Counted from the stretch's first letter, positions 8,098-17,361 are shown. The stretch is 43,373 nucleotides of DNA from an uncultured Pseudomonadota bacterium (GCA_903869345.1 CAIPYM010000006.1:1-43373), one strand, 5' to 3'. A program made the numbers and translations. Notes: generated by a model from the sequence alone, not told the origin.

Positions 8098-8868
8098 ATG
8101 CGCGTGTTGCTCGTTGAAGACGATCCCTCGGTTGCCAAGAGCATCGAACTGATGCTCCAGGCCGAAGGGTTTATTGTGGACGCCACGGACCTGGGTGAAG
8201 ACGGGCTTGAGATCGGCAAGATCTACGACTACGACATCATCATCCTGGATCTGATGCTCCCCGACATTGATGGGTACGATGTGCTTCGTCGCCTGCGTGC
8301 CGCGCGGGTGGAAACGCCGATTCTTATTCTCTCAGGCTTGGCCGAGCTGGACAACAAGTTGAAGGGCCTTGGGTTTGGGGCGGATGACTACCTTACCAAA
8401 CCCTTTGACCGCCGCGAGTTGGTGGCCCGCGTGCACGCGATTATCCGTCGCAGCAAAGGGCACGCTAACAATGTGATCCGCACAGGCAAGCTGACCATCA
8501 ATCTCGATACGCGCATGGTGGAGGCGAACGGTGCGCCCGTGCGCTTGACCAGCAAGGAATACGGCATTCTGGAAATGCTGAGTCTGCGCAAAGGGACGGC
8601 GCTCACCAAGGAGATGTTTCTGAATCATCTCTACGGCGGCGTGGATGAGCCCGACGTCAAGATCATTGATGTGTTTGTGTGCAAGCTGCGCAAGAAGCTG
8701 GCCGAGGCGTTGGGCGGGGATGACGGCTACATTGAAACCGTGTGGGGCCGTGGGTACTTGTTGCGCGATCCGCCGACTTCGACGGGGGCTGCTTCGGTGC
8801 CTCCTCCTCCGAAGGTCGTCAAGACTGCCCCGGCCAAGCGCATCAAAGCCAGTCGGAGTGAGGGGTAG
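8098..8868 (+). CDS. ctrA: Cell-cycle response regulator CtrA
   Basis: A 256-residue OmpR/PhoB-type regulator. Receiver domain 1-120 has acidic pocket E7-D8-D9, phosphoacceptor D51 in [13 protein letters not shown], and K in [12 protein letters not shown] winged-helix DNA-binding domain follows with [17 protein letters not shown] and ends at [16 protein letters not shown]. This sequence type is specific to alphaproteobacterial CtrA, the master regulator of cell cycle, motility and division. The ATG at 8098 begins exactly at the receiver. The protein has an extra C-terminal tail of about 25 residues rich in Pro, Lys and Ser that ends in S-E-G, not the Ala-Ala end used for ClpXP turnover in Caulobacter. 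Confidence 0.97.
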   Translation: MRVLLVEDDPSVAKSIELMLQAEGFIVDATDLGEDGLEIGKIYDYDIIILDLMLPDIDGYDVLRRLRAARVETPILILSGLAELDNKLKGLGFGADDYLTKPFDRRELVARVHAIIRRSKGHANNVIRTGKLTINLDTRMVEANGAPVRLTSKEYGILEMLSLRKGTALTKEMFLNHLYGGVDEPDVKIIDVFVCKLRKKLAEALGGDDGYIETVWGRGYLLRDPPTSTGAASVPPPPKVVKTAPAKRIKASRSEG

Positions 8869-9059
8869 GGGCTTCCTGCTCTCTCCCATCGGTCCGGCGA
8901 AATCCGAGACTCCGAGACATGAAGCGGGACGCCGAAGATTCTCTCGGGGCTGAGGCATGAGGACTCGTGAAGGAAGACGGAACGGCCTTCTGAAATCCCC
9001 CGTGGTGCCTCGAGGTCGGACGGGATCAGGGTCTTTCTCCCGTGGGAGGAACTTGTGGG

Positions 9060-9506
9060 ATGACCGATGTGCATTTTTACCACCTGACGCGATCCTCGTT
9101 GGAGCAAGCCTTGCCCGAGGTGCTCGAGAAAGTTCTTGCGCGGGGCTGGCGGGCGGTTGTTGTGGCGGGCTCTGCCGAGCGCGTGGAATCTTTAACGCAA
9201 CACCTGTGGACCTACCGTCCCGACAGTTTTTTGCCCCATGGGGACGCCCGCGACGGGTTGCCTGAGCATCAACCGATCTGGATCACACCGGACGATGTGC
9301 GCTCCAACAACGCCGAGGTGCTGATTCTGACGGACGGCGCGGCATCGACGCACCTGGACGATTACGCGCGTGTCTGTGAGATGTTCGCGGGAGCCAACGA
9401 CGAGGCCTTGGCGGAGGCGCGTCGCCGCTGGCGAACGTACAAAGAACAGGACCACGGCCTGACCTATTGGCGCCAGGAACCCAAGGGATGGGTCCAACAG
9501 ACGTGA
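9060..9506 (+). CDS. holC: DNA polymerase III chi subunit
   Basis: A 148-residue HolC. The family pattern is clear: TDVHFYHLTRSSLEQALPEVLEK at the N-terminus, AVVVAGSAERVESLTQHLWTY, FLPHGDA, QPIWIT, and the C-terminal YKEQDHGLTYWRQEPKGW. Chi joins the clamp loader through psi and binds single-strand binding protein. GGGAGGA 10 nt before the ATG at 9060 sets the start. It stands alone here, without the pepA gene that often precedes holC in proteobacteria. Confidence 0.93.
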   Translation: MTDVHFYHLTRSSLEQALPEVLEKVLARGWRAVVVAGSAERVESLTQHLWTYRPDSFLPHGDARDGLPEHQPIWITPDDVRSNNAEVLILTDGAASTHLDDYARVCEMFAGANDEALAEARRRWRTYKEQDHGLTYWRQEPKGWVQQT

Positions 9507-9545
9507 AACGGCTTTTTTCGTGCTTTTTTCCCCTGAATCACCCTC

Positions 9546-9574
9546 TTGCGCGACGGGAGTCCTTCAGGTAGAAG
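9546..9574 (+). promoter_or_regulatory. Candidate promoter for rplJ-rplL
   Basis: TTGCGC at 9546-9551 and TAGAAG at 9569-9574 are separated by 17 nt, a plausible sigma-70 pair. Transcription would start near 9581 and give a leader of about 230 nt before rplJ. The match is moderate. Confidence 0.35.
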
Positions 9575-9620
9575 GACGGGCCTGTTCCCGGAAGGGGCAG
9601 GTGTGATCCTGTCGAAGACC

Positions 9621-9717
9621 GTCGGTCCCCTTAAGGGGTTAAAGGTGCCGACGCAGATGGGGAGCGAGGGTGTGCGACGTCCGATGTAAGGGCCTTGATC
9701 GTCAAGGACCGCTTACA
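9621..9717 (+). ncRNA. Candidate ribosomal protein L10 leader (autoregulatory mRNA structure)
   Basis: Two strong hairpins lie upstream of rplJ. The first is GTCGG (9621-9625) with CCGAC (9648-9652), enclosing CCCCTTAAGGGG. The second, at 9685-9717, pairs TGTAAG with CTTACA and CCTTGA with TCAAGG. In many bacteria L10-(L12)4 binds a structured leader before rplJ to repress its own translation. Position and structure fit that role; the fit to the published L10 leader model was not computed. Confidence 0.5.
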
Positions 9718-9809
9718 CGATGCGCCAACCCCTCGGATCCTTATCCCTTGTCTTCGATGATCAGCGAACGGAAGACGCCGTCCAAGCGGACGGTCAAGGG
9801 GAGGAACGC

Positions 9810-10337
9810 ATGAGCGCCAATCGGTCAGCCAAACACACACGCATGGACAGCCTGAAGGCGGAAGTTGAGGCCAGCAGCCTCGTCGTCGTCTTGCACGTCA
9901 CGGGTCTTAACGCCGCACAGACGCTGGACTTGCGCCGCGCGATGCGGGCGGGCGGGGCGCGTTTCAAGATCGGCAAGAACACCCTGGCGCGTCTGGCCGT
10001 TAAGGGCACAAAGGCCGAAGGGGTTGCCACGTTCCTTAAGGGACCTACGGCCCTCGCCATGTCGGACGATCCCGTGGTGGCCGCCAAAGTCGCCGCTGAG
10101 TTTTCGAAAAAAGTCGGAGCCGAGGCGTGTGCTCTGGTCGGGGGCGTGTTGAATGGTCAGACGCTGGACGCGAAGGGGATTGCGGCGCTGGCCACACTCC
10201 CCTCGCTGGAGGCTCTGCGTGGGAAACTCGTTGGACTGCTCGTGGCCCCCGCGACGAAGATCGCTTGCGTCCTTCAGGCTCCCGGTGGCCAGGTGGCCCG
10301 CGTTCTTGCGGCTCGGGCCCGTCAGGAAGCTGCTTAA
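9810..10337 (+). CDS. rplJ: 50S ribosomal protein L10
   Basis: A 175-residue L10, normal in length. The RNA-binding N-terminal domain includes RMDSLKAEVEASSLVVVLHVTGLNAAQTLDLRRAMR and FKIGKNTLARLAVKGT; the C-terminal helix that anchors the L7/L12 dimers ends in QVARVLAARARQEA. The ATG at 9810 is preceded by GGGGAGGA and fits the family start, while an upstream in-frame ATG at 9720 falls inside the structured leader. The usual upstream rplK-rplA are absent; rplL follows. Confidence 0.96.
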   Translation: MSANRSAKHTRMDSLKAEVEASSLVVVLHVTGLNAAQTLDLRRAMRAGGARFKIGKNTLARLAVKGTKAEGVATFLKGPTALAMSDDPVVAAKVAAEFSKKVGAEACALVGGVLNGQTLDAKGIAALATLPSLEALRGKLVGLLVAPATKIACVLQAPGGQVARVLAARARQEAA

Positions 10338-10444
10338 CACCGAGATGGGGCCCGTTGAGGGGGATGCGCGCCAACGCTCCAACGGGTCTCGAATGTTTCA
10401 AGGGTGCGCTGGAAGTTTTGTTCTAACCGGAAGGAGTGTTCACG

Positions 10445-10819
<375 letters not shown>

Positions 10820-10831
10820 TGTGTCGTTGGG

Positions 10832-10863
10832 AAGCGGCGGGGGTAAACCCCTCGCCGCTTTCT
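10832..10863 (+). terminator. Stem-loop after rplL
   Basis: AAGCGGCG-GGGG-TAAA-CCCC-T-CGCCGCTT forms a long GC-rich hairpin starting 12 nt after the rplL stop. Only three Ts follow, so it may be a weak terminator or an mRNA-stabilising stem rather than a complete stop before coaD. Confidence 0.5.
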
Positions 10864-10897
10864 GCGGAAGGTTGTGCGGGGAGCCCTCGGGGTCGCC

Positions 10898-11491
10898 ATG
10901 AAAGAGCGGATTGGCCTTTACCCAGGCACGTTTGACCCCGTTACGCGGGGGCATGCGGATCTGATTTTCCGGGCGCTCAAGGTGGTGGACAGGCTTGTGA
11001 TCGGCGTTGCAAAAAATGCCGGAAAGGAGCCTCTCTTTGATGCGGAATCCCGAGCGAAGATGATGGAGCGGGAGGTCGCTCCGTTGGTGCGTCGGGGGGC
11101 CAAAATTGAGGTCCGCACGTTTGATACGCTGCTCGTGGAGGTTGCAGCGCAGGTTCATGCAGGAGTCATCATTCGGGGCCTCAGGGCCGTTTCGGATTTC
11201 GAGTACGAAATTCAAATGGCCAGCATGAATCAGCGTTTGACGCACGAGATTGAGACGGTGTTTTTGATGGCCTCGGATTGCCACCAGTTCATCGCCTCGC
11301 GTTTCGTGAAGGAAATTGCCGAGTTGGGCGGGGATGTTCGGTCGTTTGTGAGCCCCTTCGTCGCCCAAGAATTGGCGCGGCGGTTTGCGGGCGCGGCGAA
11401 CGGGCCGTCGGGACAAGGGAGGGAGCGCGTGTCCAAAAACGGACAGGTGCATGCAAGACAAGGCTTGACATCAAGGAAACGGCCCCTATAG
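10898..11491 (+). CDS. coaD: Phosphopantetheine adenylyltransferase
   Basis: CoaD makes dephospho-CoA from 4'-phosphopantetheine and ATP. The 197-residue protein has the nucleotidyltransferase motif GTFDPVTRGHADL (TxGH site) near the N-terminus, GVIIRGLRAVSDFEYEIQMASMN, the ATP-binding end ASRFVKEIAELGGDV, and FVSPFVAQEL. Family members are about 160-170 residues, so the last 30 or so (Gly/Arg/Lys rich) are an added tail. The ATG at 10898 begins at the fold. The stop codon overlaps the -10 element of the rpsM promoter. Confidence 0.95.
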   Translation: MKERIGLYPGTFDPVTRGHADLIFRALKVVDRLVIGVAKNAGKEPLFDAESRAKMMEREVAPLVRRGAKIEVRTFDTLLVEVAAQVHAGVIIRGLRAVSDFEYEIQMASMNQRLTHEIETVFLMASDCHQFIASRFVKEIAELGGDVRSFVSPFVAQELARRFAGAANGPSGQGRERVSKNGQVHARQGLTSRKRPL

Positions 11492-11492
11492 T
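11465..11492 (+). promoter_or_regulatory. Near-consensus sigma-70 promoter for rpsM-rpsK-rpoA-rplQ
   Basis: TTGACA (11465-11470) and TATAGT (11487-11492) are separated by 16 nt. This is the best promoter in the window. It overlaps the last codons of coaD, so the ribosomal/RNA polymerase operon has its own start, with a leader of about 165 nt before the rpsM GTG. Confidence 0.65.
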
Positions 11493-11664
11493 GCCATCCT
11501 TGGCCGAGGGTGACGACAGCCGTTCCCTTGCGCGTGCCTTGTAGGGCGGGGTTGATCGGGAATCGAGGCGCGGGCCACAGGCTCAGGCTTGGTTTTTCCG
11601 AAACGCGGGTCGTCGGACGGACGGTCTGCGGGGATGTCGAGGGTATCAACGGAAGGGGTTCCAC

Positions 11665-12045
11665 GTGGCTCGTATAGCAGGCGTTAACATTCCAGCGGCC
11701 AAGCCTCTGAAGGCCGCTTTGCGTTACATTTACGGAATCGGGGCCACACACGCGGCAGCGATTTGTGCGCGCACCGGCCTGGATCCCGCCAAGCGGGTGA
11801 ACCAGTTGACCGAGGCCGAAGTCCTTCGCGTTCGCGAGGACATTGACGCCCACTACAAGGTGGAGGGCGACTTGCGCCGCGAGGTTGCGATGAACATCAA
11901 GCGCCTGATGGATCTGGGGTGCTACCGGGGCCTTCGCCACCGCAAGGGACTTCCTGTGCGGGGGCAGCGGACTCACACCAACGCACGGACTCGTAAGGGC
12001 CCCGCGAAGGCGATTGCCGGTAAAAAGATTGCGACGCGTAAGTAG
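11665..12045 (+). CDS. rpsM: 30S ribosomal protein S13
   Basis: A 126-residue S13 ([25 protein letters not shown], then the [26 protein letters not shown] tail that contacts P-site tRNA). It binds the 16S head and bridges to the 50S. The GTG start at 11665 is fixed by homology (family N-terminus M-A-R-I-A-G) with GGAAGGGG upstream. First gene of the alpha-operon-like group here; secY and adk, usually just upstream, are absent. Confidence 0.97.
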   Translation: MARIAGVNIPAAKPLKAALRYIYGIGATHAAAICARTGLDPAKRVNQLTEAEVLRVREDIDAHYKVEGDLRREVAMNIKRLMDLGCYRGLRHRKGLPVRGQRTHTNARTRKGPAKAIAGKKIATRK

Positions 12046-12136
12046 GCGCGGCGAGGCCGAACCCCTCGAAAGGCGCATGCGCTGATCGGGAAGTTCGGTT
12101 GAATGATGATCAGCCTTTCAAACCATAGGACACATA

Positions 12137-12559
12137 ATGGCCGCCGAAACGCAAACCACCGAAAAAAAGAAACCCTCCTCGGCAGGCCGTCCGCGCCGCC
12201 GCGAGCGCAAAAACATCGTGAGCGGGGTTGCGCACGTGGACGCCAGTTTTAACAACACCGTCGTCACCATCACCGATGCGCAAGGGAACGTGATCGCGTG
12301 GTCCTCCTCGGGGCTTGTTGGCTTCAAGGGATCGCGCAAGTCCACCCCCTACGCCGCGCAGATGGCGGCCGAAGACGCAGGCCGCAAGGCGATGGAGCAC
12401 GGTATGCGGGCTCTGGAAATTGACGTCAAAGGTCCGGGTTCGGGCCGCGAGTCGGCGCTTCGGGCGCTGCAAGCCGTCGGGTTGACGGTCACGACCATTC
12501 GCGATGTGACGCCGATTCCGCACAACGGCGTCCGGCCTCGCAAGCGGCGGCGTGTGTAA
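12137..12559 (+). CDS. rpsK: 30S ribosomal protein S11
   Basis: A 140-residue S11 located on the 30S platform. It has [20 protein letters not shown], the [20 protein letters not shown] loop, and the conserved end [18 protein letters not shown]. The first 28 or so residues are Lys/Arg/Ser-rich and a little longer than in Escherichia coli. It lies 91 nt after rpsM in the same operon. Confidence 0.97.
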   Translation: MAAETQTTEKKKPSSAGRPRRRERKNIVSGVAHVDASFNNTVVTITDAQGNVIAWSSSGLVGFKGSRKSTPYAAQMAAEDAGRKAMEHGMRALEIDVKGPGSGRESALRALQAVGLTVTTIRDVTPIPHNGVRPRKRRRV

Positions 12560-12633
12560 AGGATTGAGGGCTGCGCGAACGTCGGGGGGCGACGGTCGTG
12601 CGCGTTGTGGAAACCGTGTTGAAAGGGCATTCC

Positions 12634-13647
12634 ATGTTGGATAAAAATTGGAAAACGCTGATCCAAGCGAACAAGATTCTTCAATCGTCCGACCATCCCA
12701 AGCGCCTTGCAACGTTGGTTGTCGAGCCTCTGGAACGTGGCTTTGGCACGACGTTGGGTAACGCGCTGAGGCGCATTCTTCTGTCCTCTCTGCAGGGCGC
12801 GGCGGTCACCGCCGTTCAGATTGAAGGCGTCTTGCACGAATTTTCCTCGGTGCCCGGCGTTCGCGAAGATGTCACGGACATCATCCTGAATGTGAAGGCC
12901 TTGGCGCTGCGCATGCACGCCGAAGGCCCCAAGAAAATCCGCGTTCGCGCCGAAGGACCGGGGGAGGTCTACGCCCGTCAGATCGAAACGGGCAGCGAGG
13001 TGGAGGTATTGAACCCCGATCTCGTTCTCTGCACGCTGGATCGCGGCGCAAGTTTCACGATGGACATGACGGTGGAAAACGGCAAGGGGTACGTCCCGGC
13101 CTCTGCTTTCCGCAAGGAAGACACACCCATCGGACTGATCCCCGTGGATGCTCTGTTCAGTCCCGTTCGCAAGGTCGCGTACAAGATTGAGAACAGCCGC
13201 GTCGGGCAGGTGACGGACTACGACAAACTGTCCTTGACGGTGGAGACCGATGGCGCGGTGACGCCCGAGGATGCGATCGCTATTGCGGCCCGTATCCTTC
13301 AAGACCAGCTTAGCCTGTTCATCACGTTCGAAGAGCCCAAGGAAGACGCGGCCCGCGATGCTCTCAGCAGCCTGCCGTTCAACAAAAACCTGCTGCGGAA
13401 GGTGGACGAGCTGGAGCTCACCGTGCGTTCGGCGAACTGCCTCAAGAACGACAACATCATTTACATCGGCGACCTCGTTCAAAAGTCGGAAGCCGAGATG
13501 CTGCGCACGCCGAATTTTGGGCGTAAGAGCCTCAACGAAATCAAAGATGTTTTGACGCAAATGGGCCTGAGCCTCGGCATGGACGTGCCCAACTGGCCGC
13601 CGGAAAACATCGAAGATCTCATCCGCAAACTCGACGAACCGTTTTGA
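12634..13647 (+). CDS. rpoA: DNA-directed RNA polymerase alpha subunit
   Basis: A 337-residue RpoA. The N-terminal assembly domain includes [25 protein letters not shown], and the C-terminal DNA/activator-binding domain has [15 protein letters not shown] and [13 protein letters not shown]. The frame opens at a GTG 12 codons upstream, but the ATG at 12634 ([11 protein letters not shown]) fits the alphaproteobacterial start. It follows rpsK and precedes rplQ in the standard order; rpsD, present between rpsK and rpoA in enterics, is absent as in most alphaproteobacteria. Confidence 0.97.
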   Translation: MLDKNWKTLIQANKILQSSDHPKRLATLVVEPLERGFGTTLGNALRRILLSSLQGAAVTAVQIEGVLHEFSSVPGVREDVTDIILNVKALALRMHAEGPKKIRVRAEGPGEVYARQIETGSEVEVLNPDLVLCTLDRGASFTMDMTVENGKGYVPASAFRKEDTPIGLIPVDALFSPVRKVAYKIENSRVGQVTDYDKLSLTVETDGAVTPEDAIAIAARILQDQLSLFITFEEPKEDAARDALSSLPFNKNLLRKVDELELTVRSANCLKNDNIIYIGDLVQKSEAEMLRTPNFGRKSLNEIKDVLTQMGLSLGMDVPNWPPENIEDLIRKLDEPF

Positions 13648-13799
13648 GACGGTCCGTTAAGGTGAACGGCTGACGACGCCGCCTTTCTGGGGCCCTTGGG
13701 GGATCTAGCAGGAGGCAGCGGTTTTTAACCATCGGTTCCTGAAAGGGCGTCCCAACGCGGGGCGATCACCACGGGGGCCCAACTTCGGGAGGAGCCATT

Positions 13800-14240
13800 A
13801 TGCGCCACGGTATGGCAGGACGGAAACTGAACCGCACCAAGAGCCATCGCAAAGCGATGTTTTCCGCGATGATGGTCGCGCTTTTGACGCACGAGCAAAT
13901 TCGCACGACTCTCCCGAAGGCCAAAGAAATTCGTCCTCTGACCGAGCACATGATCACGCTGGGCAAAAAGGGCGGGCTTGCCAACCGCCGTCGGGCTTTG
14001 TCGGACCTGCGCGATGAAGGCGTTGTGGCCAAGCTCTTCGGTCCCCTGGCCGAGCGGTACAAGGCTCGCGCGGGCGGCTACACACGCATCCTCAAGGCGG
14101 GAATCCGCTACGGCGATGCGGCTCCCATGGCGATCATTGAACTCGTGGACCGCGACCCCGAGGCCAAGGGCGCACCCGACCGGGCACGCCTGGCCGCCGC
14201 TGCGAAAGCCACCGAAGGCGACAAGCCTGCCGAGGGGTAG
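13800..14240 (+). CDS. rplQ: 50S ribosomal protein L17
   Basis: A 146-residue L17: [41 protein letters not shown], and [32 protein letters not shown] lies before the ATG at 13800. The last 25 residues are an Ala/Lys-rich tail, normal in alphaproteobacteria. It ends the rpsM-rpsK-rpoA-rplQ operon and is followed by a repeat-rich, IS-derived stretch. Confidence 0.97.
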   Translation: MRHGMAGRKLNRTKSHRKAMFSAMMVALLTHEQIRTTLPKAKEIRPLTEHMITLGKKGGLANRRRALSDLRDEGVVAKLFGPLAERYKARAGGYTRILKAGIRYGDAAPMAIIELVDRDPEAKGAPDRARLAAAAKATEGDKPAEG

Positions 14241-14429
14241 AGGATCAGCCCCCCCCAAAAAAATACAAAAACATTCGTGAAGGCGGCATGAGCAACCTAC
14301 CGGATGAAATCATCAAGCTGATCGCCCTTATAGTCAATCCAAACAAGAACTCGACATGTCTTGCAGGGGCGAGGAGGAACCGTCTGTCCAAAGATGAAGG
14401 ACGTCCTTTCCTCCTTGCACGGCGGGATT

Positions 14430-14466
14430 CCCTCTCCCCTCGAGGGAGAGGGTCAGGGTGAGGGGG
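14430..14466. repeat. Palindromic CCCTCTCCC/GGGAGAGGG repeat
   Basis: CCCTCTCCC and GGGAGAGGG form a perfect 9-bp stem around CTCGA, followed by GTCAGGGTGAGGGGG. This string is of the same type as dispersed extragenic palindromes seen in many proteobacterial genomes. Confidence 0.6.
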
Positions 14467-14526
14467 CTTTAAACTCTCCAACAACAAGCTTTTTTTGTTC
14501 GCACTCGGCTCCGCCTCGCGGACCCC

Positions 14527-14559
14527 CCCCTCCCAACCTTCCCACTCAAGGGGGGAAGG
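14527..14559. repeat. C-rich/G-rich palindromic repeat
   Basis: CCTTCCC (14537-14543) pairs with GGGGAAGG (14552-14559) around ACTCAAGG, preceded by a run of C and CTCCCAA. It looks like a second type of dispersed extragenic repeat, next to the transposase remnant. Confidence 0.4.
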
Positions 14560-14651
14560 AGTCCCACTGCGTTCGCTTCACCGTCGCCTCTCACAATCAA
14601 CGTTTCAGGATGGAGGGATCTTACCTGGATTGACTCTACCTCGACCTCCCA

Positions 14652-14897
14652 ATGCGCCGCATCAATTGCAAAACGTGCGGCGTCAAAAACGAGAAGCTTG
14701 CGTTCCTCGCGGACAACACATGGCATGCCGTCAAAGACCTCGGCAAAATTGACATGCGCGAGCCGTTGCGCGTCGCGGGACCGCCGAAACCTCGCGTGAT
14801 TGACGTGGATGAAAAAGATGAAGGAAAAATATTGCGGGGCAGCAAGGCGCCGTGTAGCGTAAAGCCAGGTGGATGCGCAGCGCGGAAAGAACCTTAA
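14652..14897 (+). pseudogene. ISL3-family transposase remnant
   Basis: The first 22 residues, with RRINCKTCGVKNEKLAFLAD, match the N-terminal zinc-finger region of ISL3-family transposases (usual form RR-V/I-NCKTCGVK). Directly after LADN the sequence jumps to HAVKDLGKIDMREPLRVAG and KPRVIDVDE, which matches the family's 'TVKDLxKxYMxEQLxRAGxPGPKVIGVDE' segment. The family normally has about 30 residues between these parts, so there is an in-frame internal deletion. An in-frame TGA at 14631 interrupts the upstream part, and homology ends near 14825. No catalytic core remains. It ends 24 nt before yggT. Confidence 0.75.
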
Positions 14898-14921
14898 GCG
14901 CGGGACCTGGAAAGGCACACG

Positions 14922-15230
14922 ATGATGGCGGTTCTGACATCCCTCGGCGCGGCAGGGCTTGAAGTCATCGGCTTGGCCCTCGACCTTGTTCTGTGGGCCT
15001 TGATCCTGGGGGCCCTGCTCAGCTGGCTTGCGGCGCTCGGCGTTCTGAACGCCAACAACCGCGTGGTGGCGACTTTGGGCCAAGCCCTCTTTCGCCTGAC
15101 CGAGCCCCTTTTGCGACCCGTGCGGCGGAGGTTGCCCACGATGGGGCCTGTGGACCTCGCGCCGCTTGTGGTGATTTTTGCGATTCTGTTTCTGCAGGCG
15201 TTTTTGCGCCACTTGGGAGCTTCCCTATGA
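14922..15230 (+). CDS. YggT family membrane protein
   Basis: A 102-residue protein with two hydrophobic segments (about 15-40 and 80-97) separated by the family signature [14 protein letters not shown]. YggT proteins are inner-membrane proteins linked by others to osmotic or cell-division functions, but their activity is unclear. GGAAAGG lies 6 nt before the ATG. Its stop overlaps the folD start (ATGA at 15227), so the two are translationally coupled, an arrangement common in alphaproteobacteria. Confidence 0.88.
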   Translation: MMAVLTSLGAAGLEVIGLALDLVLWALILGALLSWLAALGVLNANNRVVATLGQALFRLTEPLLRPVRRRLPTMGPVDLAPLVVIFAILFLQAFLRHLGASL

Positions 15231-16108
15231 CGGCACGCATTCTGGATGGCACGGGGATCGCGCGGCGGCTTCGTGAGACACTGAAGAACGAGGGGGCAGC
15301 CTTGAAGGTCCAGCGTGGAATCACGCCGGGGCTGGCGGTTGTCCTGGTCGGCAACAACCCCGCAAGCGAGGTTTACGTCCGCGCCAAGGGGGTTGCCTAC
15401 GCCGAGGCAGGGTTTTTGTCGTGGACGCACCGTCTGCCGTCCGAGGCTTCGCAAGGTCAGGTGTTGGACCTCATCGCTGCGTTGAATGCCGACCCGGAAG
15501 TCCATGGGATTCTTGTGCAAATGCCTCTGCCGTCCGGACTCGATTCCGAGGCAATCCTGGAGGCCGTCGCGCCCACCAAGGACGTGGACGGGTTTCATCC
15601 CTTCAACATCGGTCGGCTGGTGACAGGAAGGCCGGGGCCCGTGCCCTGCACGCCTCAAGGGTGTTTGCATCTTATCAAAGAGGCCTTGCCGGAGCCGAAC
15701 GCTCTGCGGGGCCTGCAGGCCGTGGTGGTGGGGCGGTCCACGATCGTCGGTAAACCCGTTGCGCATCTTTTGCTCCGCGAGGATTGCACCGTGACCCTCG
15801 CGCATTCGCGGACGCGGGACCTGCCGGAGGTTTGTGCGCGGGCCGATGTTCTGATTGCGGCGGTGGGGCGACCCGGCCTGATTCGTGGCACCTGGATCAA
15901 GCCCGGAGCCGTCGTGATGGACGTCGGCATCACCCGCACAACGGACGCCGAGGGGACTTCGGTTCTGAAGGGCGATGTGGCGTTTGACGAGGCCGTGGAA
16001 AGGGCAGGGGCCTTGACCCCGGTTCCCGGCGGCGTCGGGCCGATGACCATCGCGTATTTGCTGAAGAACACCCTGGAAGCAGCTCGGAACCAAGGAGAAA
16101 CGCGATGA
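15227..16108 (+). CDS. folD: Bifunctional methylenetetrahydrofolate dehydrogenase/cyclohydrolase
   Basis: A 293-residue FolD, which interconverts 5,10-methylene-THF and 10-formyl-THF with NADP. Visible motifs: [13 protein letters not shown] (active-site Lys), [35 protein letters not shown], the Rossmann [18 protein letters not shown], and [15 protein letters not shown]. The ATG at 15227 overlaps the yggT stop by 4 nt, and its own stop overlaps the next ATG by 4 nt. Length and motifs are normal. Confidence 0.96.
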   Translation: MTARILDGTGIARRLRETLKNEGAALKVQRGITPGLAVVLVGNNPASEVYVRAKGVAYAEAGFLSWTHRLPSEASQGQVLDLIAALNADPEVHGILVQMPLPSGLDSEAILEAVAPTKDVDGFHPFNIGRLVTGRPGPVPCTPQGCLHLIKEALPEPNALRGLQAVVVGRSTIVGKPVAHLLLREDCTVTLAHSRTRDLPEVCARADVLIAAVGRPGLIRGTWIKPGAVVMDVGITRTTDAEGTSVLKGDVAFDEAVERAGALTPVPGGVGPMTIAYLLKNTLEAARNQGETR

Positions 16109-16923
16109 TGATCGGCGGCCTTTCCATGCACGAGAAAGACGTTTGTCTCAGCGCTCTTGTCGTCGCGCGCAACGAAGTGGAACGCCTCGGCCCTTGCCTG
16201 CAAGCCTTGGCCTGGGCTGATGAGATGGTGGTGGTGTTGGACCGAACGACCGACGCCTCGGCGAGCGTCGCGCAGGCCTATGGAGCGCGTGTGATTGCGG
16301 GGGCCTGGCCGCTCGAAAGCGAACGCCGGCAAGCAGGGCAAGACGCGTGCCGAGGGCGGTGGATTCTGGAGGTGGATGCGGACGAATACGTCTCGCCCGA
16401 ACTGGCCGCCGAAATCAGGCGTACGCTTTCGGCCCGCGAATCCAAGGGCTCGGGCCCCGATTGGTGGCGCATTCCCTTCGACAATTACGTGGGAACACGC
16501 CTGATCCGCTACGGGTGGGGGGCTCAATTCGGTGTGGGGGCGAAGGCCATTTTGTACCGCCGGGGCGCGAAGGCGTGGGAAGCGCAGTACGTGCATTCGC
16601 GGGTGACGATGCAGGGAACCTGCGGCGGCGCGTTGACGCAGACCATCCGTCACGCGGTGGACCGCAACCTGAGTGATATGCTCCGCCGCCTGGACAGCTA
16701 CACAACGGCCCACGCCGCCGATTTGCGCGAAAAGCGCGCCCCGCGCGAGGGCACGGTGGGCAAGAACATCGCGCGTTTCTTGGGGCGTTTTTACAAATGC
16801 TATGTTTTGCGCAAAGGGTACCGCGAGGGAGGGTATGGGTTTGTCATCGCCATCCTGACGGGGCTTTACCCGCTGGTGTCATTTCTGAAAGCCCACGAGG
16901 ATGATCCGCATGGGGGAGGGTAA
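16105..16923 (+). CDS. Family 2 glycosyltransferase (LPS core type)
   Basis: A 272-residue GT-A glycosyltransferase of the WaaE/KdtX-like group. The N-terminal nucleotide-binding strand is [21 protein letters not shown], a D-R-T-T-D segment follows, and [18 protein letters not shown] contains the DxD metal site. The C-terminal part ([44 protein letters not shown]) matches the membrane-associated tail of this group. It overlaps folD by 4 nt (ATGA); an ATG at 16126 is an alternative start. The acceptor sugar cannot be named. Expected at the cytoplasmic face of the inner membrane. Confidence 0.85.
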   Translation: MMIGGLSMHEKDVCLSALVVARNEVERLGPCLQALAWADEMVVVLDRTTDASASVAQAYGARVIAGAWPLESERRQAGQDACRGRWILEVDADEYVSPELAAEIRRTLSARESKGSGPDWWRIPFDNYVGTRLIRYGWGAQFGVGAKAILYRRGAKAWEAQYVHSRVTMQGTCGGALTQTIRHAVDRNLSDMLRRLDSYTTAHAADLREKRAPREGTVGKNIARFLGRFYKCYVLRKGYREGGYGFVIAILTGLYPLVSFLKAHEDDPHGGG

Positions 16924-17254
16924 TTCGGCCATTGCCGAACGAATCCGCGTCCAAATCGCGACGAACGATGTTGTTCTGTACATGCGAGGAACGCCCGTTT
17001 TTCCGCAGTGCGGTCCGTCGGCCCAGGCCGCCCAGATCCTCGGGTTTCTAGGCGTTCCGTTCACGAGTCTGGATGTTCTGGAGGACCCCGGCCTGAAGGA
17101 GGGCCTGAAGACCTTCAGCGACTGGCCGACGATTCCCCAGCTTTACGTGAAGGGGCAGTTTGTCGGGGGCGTTGATATCCTTCAGGCCCTCGGCGCGTCG
17201 GGCGAGCTGGAAGCCCTGTTTCGTGACCAGGGGCTTTTGCCACCGGCGGCGTAG
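16910..17254 (+). CDS. grxD: Grx4-family monothiol glutaredoxin (CGPS variant)
   Basis: A 114-residue single-domain glutaredoxin of the Fe-S carrier class. The family hallmarks RGTPVFPQC, DWPTIPQLYVKGQFVGGVDIL and the glutathione-binding TIP are present. The active site, normally C-G-F-S, reads C-G-P-S here (TGC GGT CCG TCG), an unusual Phe-to-Pro change next to the cluster-binding cysteine. The ATG at 16910 is preferred to 16901 because GAGGA lies 8-9 nt upstream. It overlaps the end of the glycosyltransferase gene. The usual bolA partner is not adjacent. Confidence 0.9.
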   Translation: MGEGNSAIAERIRVQIATNDVVLYMRGTPVFPQCGPSAQAAQILGFLGVPFTSLDVLEDPGLKEGLKTFSDWPTIPQLYVKGQFVGGVDILQALGASGELEALFRDQGLLPPAA

Positions 17255-17332
17255 CGCTGTTCGGTCCGGCTCCGGTCCAAAACTCGGCGCGGGGCAGTCC
17301 TGCCCAGTTCCCTTTTTTTCTAAAAATTTCTC

Positions 17333-17361
17333 TTGCTTTTTGAGGAGAAAAGGGCTATTGA
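17333..17361 (+). promoter_or_regulatory. Candidate promoter just upstream of an intrinsic terminator
   Basis: TTGCTT (17333-17338) and TATTGA (17356-17361) are 17 nt apart. Transcription would start near 17368 and meet the terminator at 17381 almost at once, giving a transcript of only about 45 nt. Confidence 0.3.

Larger units (their letters stand above)
14241..14651. other. 411 nt repeat-rich region after rplQ
   Basis: No credible gene; a 57-codon frame from ATG 14288 has no recognisable features. A run CCCCCCAAAAAAA follows rplQ. Two palindromic repeats (listed separately) occupy the centre, and from about 14607 the DNA is in frame with the ISL3-type transposase remnant but interrupted by a TGA at 14631-14633. 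Confidence 0.5.

Noticed and set aside
14631-14633. TGA read through as tryptophan in the transposase remnant
   Set aside because: Other genes in the window use TGA as a real stop (for example yggT and folD), and the remnant is decayed in other ways, so recoding is not needed.
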